From Leptolyngbya iicbica LK (GTDB lineage: Bacteria > Cyanobacteriota > Cyanobacteriia > Phormidesmidales > Phormidesmidaceae): a stretch of DNA of 55,309 nucleotides. Shown here piece after piece: positions 36,496 to 46,020 of the stretch (its first letter is position 1; each line of letters starts with the position of its first letter). Below the pieces are notes generated by a model. That model was not told the DNA's origin and ran no database searches. It saw only the letters and a program-made list of their open reading frames with translations. The position numbers and the translations under genes were made by a program. The DNA is taken from positions 1,426,727-1,482,035 of the forward strand of contig NZ_QVFV01000002.1 of NCBI RefSeq assembly GCF_004212215.1. The letters run 5' to 3'.

Positions 36496-37662
36496 GTGAC
36501 GCAAACTAAGGTTCCCATTCTCGACCTAAAGCCGCAGTATCAGGCCATTCAGGCAGAAATCAAGGCGGCGGTCGATCGCGTCTTGACCTCGGGACAATTC
36601 ATCTTAGGGCCAGAGGTGCAGCAGTTTGAAACCGATGCGGCTCGCCATTTGGGGGTGCAGCACGCGATCGGGGTGAATTCTGGCACCGATGCTTTAGTGA
36701 TTGGACTGCGAGCAGCGGGCATTGGACCCGGGGACGAGGTAATCACGACCCCGTTTAGTTTTTTTGCCACGGCAGAATCCATCAGCATGATTGGGGCTAA
36801 GCCCATCTTTGTGGATATCGAGGCCGCTTCGTTTAACCTGAATGCGGCGCAGATTCGCGCGGCCATTACCGCGAAAACGAAGGCGATTTTGCCGGTTCAC
36901 TTGTTTGGCAATCCCGCGCCGATGGCCCAGATTCTAGAAATCGCTGCCGAGCATGGTCTCAAGGTGATTGAAGATTGTGCCCAGTCCTTTGGCGCCGTCT
37001 ACAAGGGCGACTGCATCGGCTGCGAGCAAGGCTGTCAGGATGCCATACGCGATCGCATCACTGGGCAATTCACTGGCGCAATGGGGGATGTGGGGGCGTT
37101 CTCGTTCTTTCCCACCAAAAATTTGGGAGCCTATGGCGATGGCGGCCTGATCACCACGAATGATGACGCGATCGCTGAAATGGCCCGTAAGTTGCGCGTC
37201 CACGGTGCCTTGAAGCGGTATCACAACGAAATTTTGGGCTATAACTCGCGGCTGGATGCGATGCAGGCGGCGATTTTGGGGGTGAAGCTCGCTTACGTCA
37301 GCCAGTGGAACCAGCAACGCCGTCAAGTTGCCGCAACCTACAACCGCCTATTGGCAACGGTGCCGGGGGTGGTGACGCCAATGGTGACTGCCGGGCACGT
37401 GTTTCACCAGTACACTGTGCGTGTTTTAGACGGCAAACGGGATGCGGTGCAGCAATATTTGGCGGAGCAGGGCATTGGGGCCATGGTGTATTATCCGATT
37501 CCCCAAGACCGCTTACCCGTTTATGACGGCCAGTTTCCCACCTATCCGGTGAGTGAGCAGGTGGCCTCAGAAGTGCTGAGCTTACCCATTTGGCCCGAGA
37601 TTGAAGCGCCCGTACAAGAGCGCGTGGTGGCGACCCTGAAAGACGCGATCGCTGCCGCTTGA
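36496..37662 (+). CDS. DegT/DnrJ/EryC1/StrS-family aminotransferase
   Basis: A 388-residue PLP enzyme that transaminates nucleotide-linked keto-sugars. It has the opening VPILDLKPQYQAIQAEIKAAVDRVL, GVNSGTDALVIGLRAAGIGPGDEVITTPFSF, the PLP-contact EDCAQSFGA and the Schiff-base Lys208 in FFPTKNLGAYGDGG. Between residues ~173 and 193 an insertion with three Cys (CIGCEQGC) separates EDCAQ from the Lys motif, longer than in many relatives. The start is GTG 36496. Product likely feeds cell-surface glycan synthesis, with the divergent GT4 gene as a possible partner. Confidence 0.92.
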   Translation: MTQTKVPILDLKPQYQAIQAEIKAAVDRVLTSGQFILGPEVQQFETDAARHLGVQHAIGVNSGTDALVIGLRAAGIGPGDEVITTPFSFFATAESISMIGAKPIFVDIEAASFNLNAAQIRAAITAKTKAILPVHLFGNPAPMAQILEIAAEHGLKVIEDCAQSFGAVYKGDCIGCEQGCQDAIRDRITGQFTGAMGDVGAFSFFPTKNLGAYGDGGLITTNDDAIAEMARKLRVHGALKRYHNEILGYNSRLDAMQAAILGVKLAYVSQWNQQRRQVAATYNRLLATVPGVVTPMVTAGHVFHQYTVRVLDGKRDAVQQYLAEQGIGAMVYYPIPQDRLPVYDGQFPTYPVSEQVASEVLSLPIWPEIEAPVQERVVATLKDAIAAA

Positions 37663-37672
37663 GTCGCCTCTC

Positions 37673-39040
37673 TTAACGAGTTTTGAGTAACAGACGGAAG
37701 CGACAAATGTAGGAAATTGCGGCTACCGCTAGGCCTAAGTACGCACCCATCCAAATCCCGACGCCGCCGAGCGGGGTGTGAAAGCCCAACCAGTAGCCTG
37801 CCACCATGCCGACTCCCCAGTAGGCAACAAAACTCAGCACCATCGGTACGCGGGTATCTTGTAAGCCTTGCAAGACACCGTTAGCCGTGCGCTGCACGCC
37901 ATCCACCACTTGCCCAAACCCGGCTACCGTCAGCATGGCAATCCCCGCCTGCAAGACTGGCTGGTTAGCCGGATCATGCACATCTAGATAAACGCTGATG
38001 AGCGGGGTCGGAAACAAGACAAACACCACGCCAAAGACAAACATAACGGCCACCGTCAGGCTCATGCTGACCATTGCAGCCCGCCGCACCCCCGGCCAGT
38101 CGCCGCGCCCATACCACTGCCCGACCCGCGCCGTCGCCGCGTAGGACATGCCCAAGGGCAACATAAACACCACCACCACCGTTTGCAGGGCCAACTGCTG
38201 GGCCGCCAACACGTGAGTCCCGATCGCCCCTACCATCAACGTCATCACGGTGAACAGACCATTTTCTAAAATCGTGACCACGCCGATAGGCAAACCCAAC
38301 ACCAGCAACTGTTTTAAGGTTGCAGGCCGCAGCCGTAAGACGCGCTCAAATAACCGATAGGGCTGCAAACAACCGTCACGGTGATACGCCACATAGCCCA
38401 ACAGCCCCAGGCACATCAGCCCGTGAGCTAGCGCACTCGACCAAGCCAACCCGGCCAGCCCCATCGCTGGAAACCCCAGTTTGCCAAAGGCGAGCACATA
38501 GTTGCCTAACACATTCAACACATTGGCGCTCACCATCATGACGAAAATAGGACGGGTACGCCCGATCGCCGTCACCGTGCAGCGCAGTACCGCAAACCAG
38601 AGGGCAGGCAACAATCCCCAGCGAATGATGCTGAGGTACTCATCAGTCAGGGCAATCACTTCGGGCGCTTGGCCGAGCGATCGCATCATCTCACCCAAGT
38701 CGCCCATCAGAGGCATCATCGGCAGCGCAATTAACAGGGCCAGCCAGAGTCCCTGCCGGGTAACTTGCCCGACTTGTCGCGGCTCTTGAGCCCCAAAGGC
38801 TTGCGCCGCCAGCGGACTCACACTCGACACGATGCCAATGCCCGTCATCAGAGTCGCCATAAATATCATGACGGCTAGCCCACCAGCAGCCAACGAGGCT
38901 TGACCGAGTCGCCCCATCATCAGCGTATCGACAAAGCCCGTCAGCGCTTGCGCCACCTGTGCACTGGCCAGCGGCAGCGCCAAGTTCAAAAATTCCCGAA
39001 TTTCGACGCGGGTTTCAGAGGAGAGAACAAATGCTTTCAT
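37673..39040 (-). CDS. MATE-family efflux transporter
   Basis: A 455-residue protein of about twelve membrane helices. The family's pseudo-twofold repeats show as LALPLASAQVAQALTGFVDTLMMGRLGQASLAAGGLA and, after the middle, LLVLGLPIGVVTILENGLFTVMTLMVGAIGTHVLAAQQLALQ. MATE pumps export organic cations or other small molecules using Na+ or H+ gradients. Substrate unknown. ATG 39040 is chosen; GTG 39046 is two codons upstream. It is convergent with the aminotransferase gene, 10 nt apart. Confidence 0.92.
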   Translation of the reverse strand: MKAFVLSSETRVEIREFLNLALPLASAQVAQALTGFVDTLMMGRLGQASLAAGGLAVMIFMATLMTGIGIVSSVSPLAAQAFGAQEPRQVGQVTRQGLWLALLIALPMMPLMGDLGEMMRSLGQAPEVIALTDEYLSIIRWGLLPALWFAVLRCTVTAIGRTRPIFVMMVSANVLNVLGNYVLAFGKLGFPAMGLAGLAWSSALAHGLMCLGLLGYVAYHRDGCLQPYRLFERVLRLRPATLKQLLVLGLPIGVVTILENGLFTVMTLMVGAIGTHVLAAQQLALQTVVVVFMLPLGMSYAATARVGQWYGRGDWPGVRRAAMVSMSLTVAVMFVFGVVFVLFPTPLISVYLDVHDPANQPVLQAGIAMLTVAGFGQVVDGVQRTANGVLQGLQDTRVPMVLSFVAYWGVGMVAGYWLGFHTPLGGVGIWMGAYLGLAVAAISYICRFRLLLKTR

Positions 39041-39333
39041 ATCCACAACTTACACTTTCCGTCAGCGCCTTGTTTTGAGGCTCAGAGCGGGATGACAGCG
39101 ATCGCCGTAAACCCAGCACCGCAGTACCCAGGGAACGATCTCTGAAGAAAAATCAATTGAGTGTGCCCTCGCCCTCGTTTTTGGGAGTTATAAGGGGAAA
39201 CGATCTACTAGCATTTCTATCGGCAACTGCCATCAGTTGATCTAAGGGACTTACCGCTGGATCGGCGATCGCTATCGGCGATTCGCCCAGCCGTCGTCCG
39301 TGTCAGGGAACGTTTCGCAACATCATCTGCCAT
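39041..39333. promoter_or_regulatory. Spacer between MATE and pseudokinase genes
   Basis: 293 nt between divergent genes, presumably with both promoters. HIP1 core motifs occur near 39265. No RNA or gene is seen. Confidence 0.3.
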
Positions 39334-41301
39334 ATGTCTTCACCTCAAAATCTGCTGGGGGGGCGTTATCAATTTATCCAAGCCCTCAACGCGCATCCGT
39401 CAGGCAGGACCTTCCTGGCAGCAGATGTGCACTATCCAGGGCATCCCAAATGCGTGGTGCGAGAGCTACGCTTGCCAACCCGGAATCCGATGACGCGGCA
39501 ATTCATTTTGCGGCTGCTCAAGCAAAAAGTCGCCATGTTGGAGGAAATTGGTCAACATCCCCAAGTGCCCGATACCTCGGCCGCGTTTGATGTGGATCAG
39601 AGCTTTTTTATCGTTCAAGAATTTATCCCCGGGCAATCACTGTTAGATTTGCTGGCGGCGTCTGAGCCCTGGACGGTGCAGGAAGCGATCGCCTTTCTGC
39701 AAGCCATTTTGCCGGTGCTACATTTTGCCCAAGACCACGGAGTCATCCACAGCAATCTCAAGCCTTCGAAATTGATTCGACATCATACCGACAACCAGTG
39801 GGTCGTGCTAGATTTTGGCTCCATCAAAAATATTAGTCAGCACATTGCGGGCAAACAAAAAGGCCAAAACGGCACCAACGGCAATGAGCGGCAGAGCTCA
39901 TCAGTCTATGTCGCCCCCGAGCAATATCAACACCAAACACTCTTTTGTAGTGACCACTACGCCCTTGGCATGATTGTGATTCAGGCGATGACGGGGCGCG
40001 ACCCGAAGGAGCTACCGCAAGTACAGGCTCCCAACCGCCATGAACAATTGACGGCGATGCTCCGCAGTGTGCCCAAAATGTCTCCAGCCTTTGCCAATCT
40101 GCTGCTGCGCATGGTGCACGCCCACCCACAGCGACGCTACCAAAAAGCTGCCGAAATCTTAAACGATTTAGAGGATCTGCTAGACGTTCCGGAGGTCTCA
40201 GCCATGCCGCCAGAAAAAGCGGTTGCTGATTCGCCCACTCCGCGTCCCGTTGAGAGCACCCCCACCGACCCACCCTCCGGGCGATCGCGGCGGCCGGGGC
40301 TCGTGCCGATATTGGGGGCGGTGGGTGTGGTCGCGTTCATTGGTCTGGCAACCGTGCTAGGACTCAAATTGCCCCAGCGGCTGGCCGCCCAACGCCAGAT
40401 TGCCCAAGCCGAAGCGATCGCCACCGAAGACCCCGCAGCCGCTATCGCCGCCTATTCTCAAGCGCTAGAGCAATTACCTCAGCAACCTGAAACCCTGGCC
40501 GCTCGCAGTCAGCTCTATTTTGAGCAGGGCGATGCCCAAGCGGCTTTGACAGATATTTCTGACGCGATCGCCCAAGCTCCCGACCATCCTGATTACCGCT
40601 ACAGTCGCGGTAACTTTCGGTTTGCCATGGGCGACATTCAAGGGGCGATCAACGACTACACGCAAGCCCTTGAGCTTGACCCCACCTTGACCAAGGCTTA
40701 CGTCAATCGGGGCAGCGCCCGCGCCGACTGGGGCGATGACCGAGGCGCGATCAACGACTACACCCAAGCCATTGACCTCGCCACCGACTCCGACACCGCT
40801 GCTGCGGCCTATCTCAATCGGTGTTTGTCCTATTCCAACTTAGACGAGCAGGAGTTGGCGCTGAGTGACTGTTCGACCGCGATCAACCAGCGGCCGAGCC
40901 ATGCCCTGGCCTATCAAAATCGGGGCCTAGTGCGCCGCCGATTGGGCGATTTTCAAGGCTCCTTGCAGGATTACAACATTGCAATTCAGATTGACCCCAA
41001 TAGTCCCGATCCGTTTTATAACCGGGCGCTGACCCGCCAGGCGCTGAATGATCAGCCCGGTGCAATGGACGATTTGAGTCAAGCGATCGCGATCGACCCC
41101 ACTTATGTGTTTGCTCGGTACGATCGCGCCCTACTGCATATCGACATGAACAACCCCTCAGCGGCGCTGCAAGATTTGCAAGCGGCGGCGCAACTATGCC
41201 TCGACCTGGGCCGCACGGGCTGCTATGAAGATGCCCAATTCCAAATCTCTCAACTGCAAAACGCCGCCGCACCAGAGTCCGATGCCGCAACACTAGAATA
41301 A
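39334..41301 (+). CDS. Membrane-anchored Ser/Thr pseudokinase with C-terminal TPR repeats
   Basis: 655 residues. Residues ~10-285 have a protein-kinase fold, but the catalytic residues are changed. The glycine loop is degenerate (LNAHPSGRTFLA). The ATP-anchoring Lys is Arg43 (CVVREL). The catalytic loop reads HSNLKPSK, with Asn141 replacing the Asp and Lys146 the Asn. Only DFG (160-162) and APEQ survive. A membrane helix spans about 323-345. Residues 355-640 hold about seven TPR units (for example YSRGNFRFAMGDIQGAINDYTQALELDP), predicted on the far side of the membrane. It probably senses or scaffolds rather than phosphorylates. Contrast the intact kinase at 52683-54515. Confidence 0.85.
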   Translation: MSSPQNLLGGRYQFIQALNAHPSGRTFLAADVHYPGHPKCVVRELRLPTRNPMTRQFILRLLKQKVAMLEEIGQHPQVPDTSAAFDVDQSFFIVQEFIPGQSLLDLLAASEPWTVQEAIAFLQAILPVLHFAQDHGVIHSNLKPSKLIRHHTDNQWVVLDFGSIKNISQHIAGKQKGQNGTNGNERQSSSVYVAPEQYQHQTLFCSDHYALGMIVIQAMTGRDPKELPQVQAPNRHEQLTAMLRSVPKMSPAFANLLLRMVHAHPQRRYQKAAEILNDLEDLLDVPEVSAMPPEKAVADSPTPRPVESTPTDPPSGRSRRPGLVPILGAVGVVAFIGLATVLGLKLPQRLAAQRQIAQAEAIATEDPAAAIAAYSQALEQLPQQPETLAARSQLYFEQGDAQAALTDISDAIAQAPDHPDYRYSRGNFRFAMGDIQGAINDYTQALELDPTLTKAYVNRGSARADWGDDRGAINDYTQAIDLATDSDTAAAAYLNRCLSYSNLDEQELALSDCSTAINQRPSHALAYQNRGLVRRRLGDFQGSLQDYNIAIQIDPNSPDPFYNRALTRQALNDQPGAMDDLSQAIAIDPTYVFARYDRALLHIDMNNPSAALQDLQAAAQLCLDLGRTGCYEDAQFQISQLQNAAAPESDAATLE

Positions 41302-41362
41302 CGCCGAGCCCCTGAGACAAACCCGATAAAATAATGGGGCTGTTGTTTTACGCCTCGCCATC

Positions 41363-41965
41363 ATGGTCGCTGCTGCTGCCCCTGCTCGTATTCAGTTTTT
41401 GCAAACGCCGACCTCGCAGGCTTGGGTCGAGCAGGCGATCGCCCATCTTGACACCGTCCTCCTCGATCATTCTCACTGTGAGCGCAAAGCAGCGGGCGTC
41501 GCGATGAACTTGATGTGCCGCTATCCCTCTAGCGAAAAGCTGGTGCGAGCCTTGACCGCGATCGCCCAAGAAGAACTCAGCCATTTTGAATTGGTGAACC
41601 AATGGCTCGAACGGCGGCAGGTGCCCCTACAGCCCTTGCCCGCACCGCCCTATGGCGCTGGCCTCAGCAAACAAGTGCGCCGTGTAGAGCCGGACCGCAT
41701 GTTGGACTCGCTGTTGGTCGCGGCCCTGATCGAAGCCCGCAGCCATGAGCGCCTGGGATTGTTGGCAGCCCACTGCCCAGAACCGGAACTGGCTCAGTTC
41801 TTTCACAGCCTGATGGCCTCTGAAGCGCGTCACTACGGCGCTTACTGGGTACTCGCCACCACCTACTTTGACCGCGCAACGGTCAATGCCCGGCTCACCG
41901 AACTCTCCGCGATCGAAAGTGAACTACTGGCCACCCTACACCCAGAACCCCGTATACACAGTTGA
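41363..41965 (+). CDS. miaE: tRNA-(ms2io6A)-hydroxylase
   Basis: A 200-residue non-haem di-iron enzyme of the MiaE family, which hydroxylates the isopentenyl group of ms2i6A37 in tRNA. Iron ligands fall in the ferritin-like motifs CERKAAGVAMN, AQEELSHFELVNQWLE, LLVAALIEARSHERL and LMASEARHYGAYW (E and ExxH pairs). The length is close to proteobacterial MiaE. ATG 41363 opens the conserved region. A decayed second copy lies 4.7 kb downstream (46073-46437). Confidence 0.93.
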   Translation: MVAAAAPARIQFLQTPTSQAWVEQAIAHLDTVLLDHSHCERKAAGVAMNLMCRYPSSEKLVRALTAIAQEELSHFELVNQWLERRQVPLQPLPAPPYGAGLSKQVRRVEPDRMLDSLLVAALIEARSHERLGLLAAHCPEPELAQFFHSLMASEARHYGAYWVLATTYFDRATVNARLTELSAIESELLATLHPEPRIHS

Positions 41966-42430
41966 TCTAGCCACTGCCGGGCACTTTTACCACTAAGGAT
42001 GAAAGATGTTTCTGCTCAGACATATAGCGTTGCACGGATTGCGTCGTTCATTTCTTTGGCAGAAAAACGAGGGGCTGAGGAAGCAGGATCTGATAAAGTC
42101 TCAGGCTAGTTGTGCAAGCATCTTGTCTGCGCCGGGACTGCCGAGACGGCTGTCCAAACTTAGATTCAAGGCCCATGCTTGAAACCTTTGGGCTCTCGGC
42201 ACCTGACTGCGGATTGCTATGTGAATAAGCACCTGGCAGAAAAAAGCTGACAAGCTCAACGGCAGCGCCAAAGAAGGGTAATGCTCTGATGTGGGAGACT
42301 TACAGGCAGATTGGGTATTGAGCGAGCCAGGCTTTCAGCAAACTGTCATTTTCTGGTCATAGTCAGTCGGTATTGTGAATTGACTGTTTGATTTGCCTAG
42401 TTCGTTTCGCTCAACCCACGGAGATTGGTT
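41966..42430. other. Spacer with an interspersed hairpin repeat
   Basis: 465 nt without a supported gene. It contains one of two related 49-nt repeats (42114-42162, listed separately). The region before 42431 is the likely promoter of the secreted two-repeat protein. Confidence 0.4.
42114..42162. repeat. Interspersed hairpin repeat, copy 1
   Basis: Starts GCAAGCATCTTG and ends TGTCCAAACTTA. The centre is a 9-bp stem GGACTGCCG / CGGCTGTCC (42135-42155) with an AGA loop and one T-T mismatch. It matches the copy at 51100-51148 at both ends and in length. The stem sequences differ, yet pairing is kept. Confidence 0.55.
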
Positions 42431-42991
42431 ATGAATCGCTTTGCTGTCTGTGCTTTGCTGGTCGGTGGACTTGGCACCGCATTGCTGCTGCCAAATCTGA
42501 GCCATGCCCAAACCACCTACACTGGCACCGTTGAGCGGGTATGGGAAGATGGCCTGCGCCTCAACACCGGCGATCGCACCCTGCGAGTCGATACCTGGGA
42601 TGTCTACGGCGACAACACCCCCAGCAATGTTGCGGTGGGTGATGAGCTGACCATCACCGGCGAATTTGAAGGCCGCGAGTTCGATGCCTTATCCATTACA
42701 GGCTCGGGCTCTGACCCGACCAGTGCTGCCGCAACACCGGAAGTGTCGACGGATGCGCCAGCGGCAGATGCCAATTCTCGCCCTGGCCCCAATGCCTACA
42801 CGGGTACTGTTGAACAGGTCTGGGAAGACGGCTTTCAGCTCAACACGGGCGATCGCACATTCCAGGTGGATGCCTGGGATGTCTATGGCGACAACACCGC
42901 CAGTTATGTTGCCGTGGGTGATCGCATCACCATTACCGGCGAATTCGAAGGCGGCGAATTTGATGCCTTTACGGTTCAGCCTGTGCAGTGA
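42431..42991 (+). CDS. Secreted protein with two OB-like repeats
   Basis: A 186-residue protein with a signal peptide (MNRFAVCALLVGGLGTALLLPNLSHA, cleaved after SHA). It has two ~60-residue repeats, each running YTGTVE.VWEDG..LNTGDRT..VD.WDVYGDNT....VAVGD..TITGEFEG.EFDA. They are separated by a ~30-residue Ala/Pro-rich linker. The pattern fits small beta-barrel (OB-like, BOF-type) stress proteins, but I cannot name the family. The DNA of the repeats is also similar, so it arose by internal duplication. ATG 42431 is chosen over TTG 42425. It may lie upstream of, and act with, the following two-component pair; this is inference from position. Confidence 0.72.
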   Translation: MNRFAVCALLVGGLGTALLLPNLSHAQTTYTGTVERVWEDGLRLNTGDRTLRVDTWDVYGDNTPSNVAVGDELTITGEFEGREFDALSITGSGSDPTSAAATPEVSTDAPAADANSRPGPNAYTGTVEQVWEDGFQLNTGDRTFQVDAWDVYGDNTASYVAVGDRITITGEFEGGEFDAFTVQPVQ

Positions 42992-43115
42992 AGTGTAGGA
43001 ACGGGAAGCCGGGTATGAGGGGTATCGGGTGTCGGGTGTCGGTGGGCAGGTAATAATTGGGCAGCACCATTCCCGGCAACCCTAACCTCTGAAACCCAAA
43101 ACCCATCCCCCTTCA

Positions 43116-43793
43116 ATGCGCATCCTGCTGGTCGAAGACGACCCCGAACAACTCGAACCCTTACAGGCGGCTCTGACCCATGCTGGCCATGTGGTAGATG
43201 CGATCGAAGATGGCACCACCGCTCGCTGGCTGATGGGCGAAAAAGAGTACGACCTGCTCATTTTCGACTGGATGCTGCCGGGGGAGGATGGCCTTTCCCT
43301 GTGCCAGCATTACCGCCAAGAGGGCAAAGCCGCTCCCGTTCTCATGCTGACTGCCAAAGACACCAGCGCCGATAAGGTCATGGGCCTGGATGCCGGAGCC
43401 GACGACTATCTGGTGAAACCTGTAGATTTAGAAGAACTGCTGGCCCGAGTGCGAGCCCTGCGGCGGCGATCGCCCCTCTGGTGTGGCGACCTGCTGCAAG
43501 TGGCCGACCTGGTGCTTTACCTGGATACAATGCGAGTGACGCGAGGAGATAATAGCTTGAAGCTCTCCAGCCGCGACTTTCAGCTAATGGAATACCTGCT
43601 GCGCCACCCCCATCAGGTATTGACCCACGACCAGATCGAGCAGGCCCTCTGGCAATGGGGCTCAGAGCCCGAAAGTAACGCCGTAGCGGCTCGGGTTAAA
43701 CGGCTGCGTCAACGCCTGCGAACTTTAAACGCCGACACCTGGATCGAAACGGTCTATGGTGCCGGTTATCGCCTCGCCCCTCCCGCTTCCTGA
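43116..43793 (+). CDS. OmpR-family response regulator
   Basis: A 225-residue transcription factor. The receiver domain (1-120) has DD at 8-9, the phosphoacceptor Asp51 in IFDWMLPGEDG, the switch Thr in LMLTAKD and the Lys in DDYLVKPVD. The C-terminal winged helix (130-222) has LKLSSRDFQLMEYLLRHPHQVLTHDQIEQALW and VYGAGYRL. It ends 3 nt before the kinase gene, its likely partner. Targets are unknown; the flanking secreted protein and FAS1 lipoprotein are candidates. Confidence 0.94.
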   Translation: MRILLVEDDPEQLEPLQAALTHAGHVVDAIEDGTTARWLMGEKEYDLLIFDWMLPGEDGLSLCQHYRQEGKAAPVLMLTAKDTSADKVMGLDAGADDYLVKPVDLEELLARVRALRRRSPLWCGDLLQVADLVLYLDTMRVTRGDNSLKLSSRDFQLMEYLLRHPHQVLTHDQIEQALWQWGSEPESNAVAARVKRLRQRLRTLNADTWIETVYGAGYRLAPPAS

Positions 43794-43796
43794 CCT

Positions 43797-45317
43797 ATGG
43801 CAAATCTGGCTCGACGACTGTATCAGCCCTGGCAAAACCTGCCGATTCGAGTACGCGGCGCGGTCATTATTGCCATTCCGGTCACCTGCATGTTTACGGC
43901 TCTGTCGGCCTTTGCCTGGCTCAAAGCCAGTATGGCTGAAGATGAAACCTGGGTGCAGCATACCCAAGCCGTGCGGTTCGAAACCAAGCGACTGGTCAAG
44001 GCCCTGGTGGATGCCGAGACGGGGGTGCGCGGCTACGGTTTGACCCGTCGCGAAGAGTTTTTAGAGCCCTACGAGTGGGCTCAAACCGAAATCCCCAGTG
44101 CCCTGAATCGCCTCGAAACCCTGGTCAGCGACAACCCACCCCAGGTCGAACAGGTGCAGGCCATTCGCCAGCTAGCGGACGAAAATCTGGCCATTTTTCA
44201 GCAGAAGTTATTCCTCAAGCAAGAACTGCAACTAGTCCAGGGAAAGCCCAATACCCTGGTGCCCGCCGCCGATCTCTACGCCTGGCTGGAGGAGGGCAAA
44301 GAGACGATGGACACCGCCAGAGAAGCGATCGATCGCTTCATGGCGGTGGAAGAAGCGCTGCTGGCCGAGCGGATTCAGCACCGCGATCGCTATCAGCAGG
44401 TGGCCTGGCTGGCCCTCTGTTTGCTGGTGGTGATTGGCACCCTGGCGGCTCTCTTCGCCCTTCATCTGCTGCACCAGCTCGAGCGAGAACTGGCCGACCG
44501 CGCAGACAATCTCAAAACCACCAACCACCGCCTGGAAAACGCCTGCGACCAGCTCCAGCGGTTCACCGCTAACGCCTCCCACGAACTCCGCGCCCCCCTG
44601 GCTGCCGTACTTAGCAATGCCCAGGTTGGTCTCATGGCCATAGAAGACTTTGAGCAGGAGTTTCCCGACCCCGACGACCAACCCAGGGGAGTCCGTCCGC
44701 GCCTGGAAAATATCGTGAATCTGACCAAAAAGATGAGTACCCTGGTCAGCGAGCTGCTGTTTCTGGCCCGCCAGGAAGGGCTACTGGCCCCAGAAGACCT
44801 GCAGACGGTGGATTTAACCAACTTGCTTGCGCAACTGGTCAGCGATTGGCAGACCGAAGCCCAGGTCCATGACCTCCAACTATCGTCAGAACTGCCACCG
44901 ACAGCCGTTCTGGTAAATGCCGACCCCAATTTACTGCGTCAGGCCATCACGAACCTGCTCAGCAACGCTTGTCGGTACACCCCCGCCGGAGGCCACATCC
45001 AGCTGCGGTTGCTGCAGCGGGAACAGCAGGCCTTGATTGAGGTGCAGGATACCGGCATTGGCATTCCCGAGGAGTCACTGCCAATGATTTTTGAGCGATT
45101 CTATCGAGTTGACTCTAAGCGAGCCAAAGCCTCTGGCGGGTTGGGGCTGGGGCTGGCCATTGTGCAACAAATCGTGCAGGCTCATCGGGGCCATGTTGAT
45201 GTGACCAGCCTCCTGGGAGAAGGGTCAACATTTGCCATTTTCCTGCCTCTGGCAATGGTCGAATCAGAACCCATTCAAGCGATCCCCCTGGTGACATCAA
45301 TTCCAACAATCGACTGA
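43797..45317 (+). CDS. CHASE3-domain sensor histidine kinase
   Basis: 506 residues. Two membrane helices (about 20-42 and 203-222) flank a periplasmic CHASE3 sensor domain with the signature [24 protein letters not shown] coiled coil leads to HisKA with the phosphoacceptor His262 in [16 protein letters not shown]. The ATPase follows, with N-box [18 protein letters not shown]1 [10 protein letters not shown]-box [10 protein letters not shown] and G2 [10 protein letters not shown]. All catalytic boxes are intact. It is co-transcribed with the preceding regulator. The CHASE3 ligand is unknown. Confidence 0.94.
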   Translation: MANLARRLYQPWQNLPIRVRGAVIIAIPVTCMFTALSAFAWLKASMAEDETWVQHTQAVRFETKRLVKALVDAETGVRGYGLTRREEFLEPYEWAQTEIPSALNRLETLVSDNPPQVEQVQAIRQLADENLAIFQQKLFLKQELQLVQGKPNTLVPAADLYAWLEEGKETMDTAREAIDRFMAVEEALLAERIQHRDRYQQVAWLALCLLVVIGTLAALFALHLLHQLERELADRADNLKTTNHRLENACDQLQRFTANASHELRAPLAAVLSNAQVGLMAIEDFEQEFPDPDDQPRGVRPRLENIVNLTKKMSTLVSELLFLARQEGLLAPEDLQTVDLTNLLAQLVSDWQTEAQVHDLQLSSELPPTAVLVNADPNLLRQAITNLLSNACRYTPAGGHIQLRLLQREQQALIEVQDTGIGIPEESLPMIFERFYRVDSKRAKASGGLGLGLAIVQQIVQAHRGHVDVTSLLGEGSTFAIFLPLAMVESEPIQAIPLVTSIPTID

Positions 45318-45407
45318 ACGTATCTCTACCAATCGAAAGAGACGACCGCCTTTAAACAGGTGTTAACTTTTCCAAAGACTGTATCGAAACGCTTAAAGGT
45401 TAGGTTT

Positions 45408-45992
45408 ATGTCAAAGAGTTTTTTCCAAAAGCGGCTAGTGATTGGCCTCGTTGGCTTGGGCGCGATCGCAACCCTCGGAGCTTGTCAGGCTTCGACCACT
45501 GATACCGCCGTCGAACCCACCGACGAAGAGATGGCCACCGAAGAGCCAATGGCGATGGAAGAAGAGTCAGGCACCATCGTTGATGTGGCTGCCGGAAACG
45601 AAACCTTCAGCACCCTGGTACAAGCGGTTGAAGCGGCCGGCCTGGCTGACACCCTAGCGGCGGAAGGCCCTTACACCGTCTTTGCCCCGACTAATGAAGC
45701 TTTTGAAGCTCTGCCCGAAGGCACAGTGGAGCAGCTTCTACAGCCCGAAAACCAGGAAACCCTCACTCAGATTTTGGCTTACCACGTACTGCCCCAAGAA
45801 ATTCCGGCAGCTGAAGTTGTGTCTGGAGATGTCGATACCGCCGCTGGCACTCCCGTGTCTGTCAATGTGGATGATGCTACTGGCAACGTCTCAGTGAATG
45901 AAGCCACAGTAGTGCAGGCCGATGTGCAGGCCAGCAACGGAGTGATTCACGCTATCGACCAGGTGTTGCTGCCTCCCGATGTACAACTCTAG
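45408..45992 (+). CDS. Fasciclin (FAS1) domain lipoprotein
   Basis: A 194-residue secreted protein. The signal MSKSFFQKRLVIGLVGLGAIATLGAC ends in a lipobox, so Cys26 is probably lipidated. A ~30-residue acidic linker rich in Glu and Thr follows. The FAS1 domain starts near residue 55 with its H1/H2 regions: TVFAPTNEAFEALPEGTVEQLL and ASNGVIHAIDQVLLPP, plus the YH of LAYHVLP. FAS1 proteins mediate adhesion at the cell surface. ATG 45408 fits the signal peptide; the frame is open from 45360. It has its own terminator. Confidence 0.92.
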   Translation: MSKSFFQKRLVIGLVGLGAIATLGACQASTTDTAVEPTDEEMATEEPMAMEEESGTIVDVAAGNETFSTLVQAVEAAGLADTLAAEGPYTVFAPTNEAFEALPEGTVEQLLQPENQETLTQILAYHVLPQEIPAAEVVSGDVDTAAGTPVSVNVDDATGNVSVNEATVVQADVQASNGVIHAIDQVLLPPDVQL

Positions 45993-46020
45993 ATAAGCCT
46001 GAAGCATTTATAAGTGCGAG

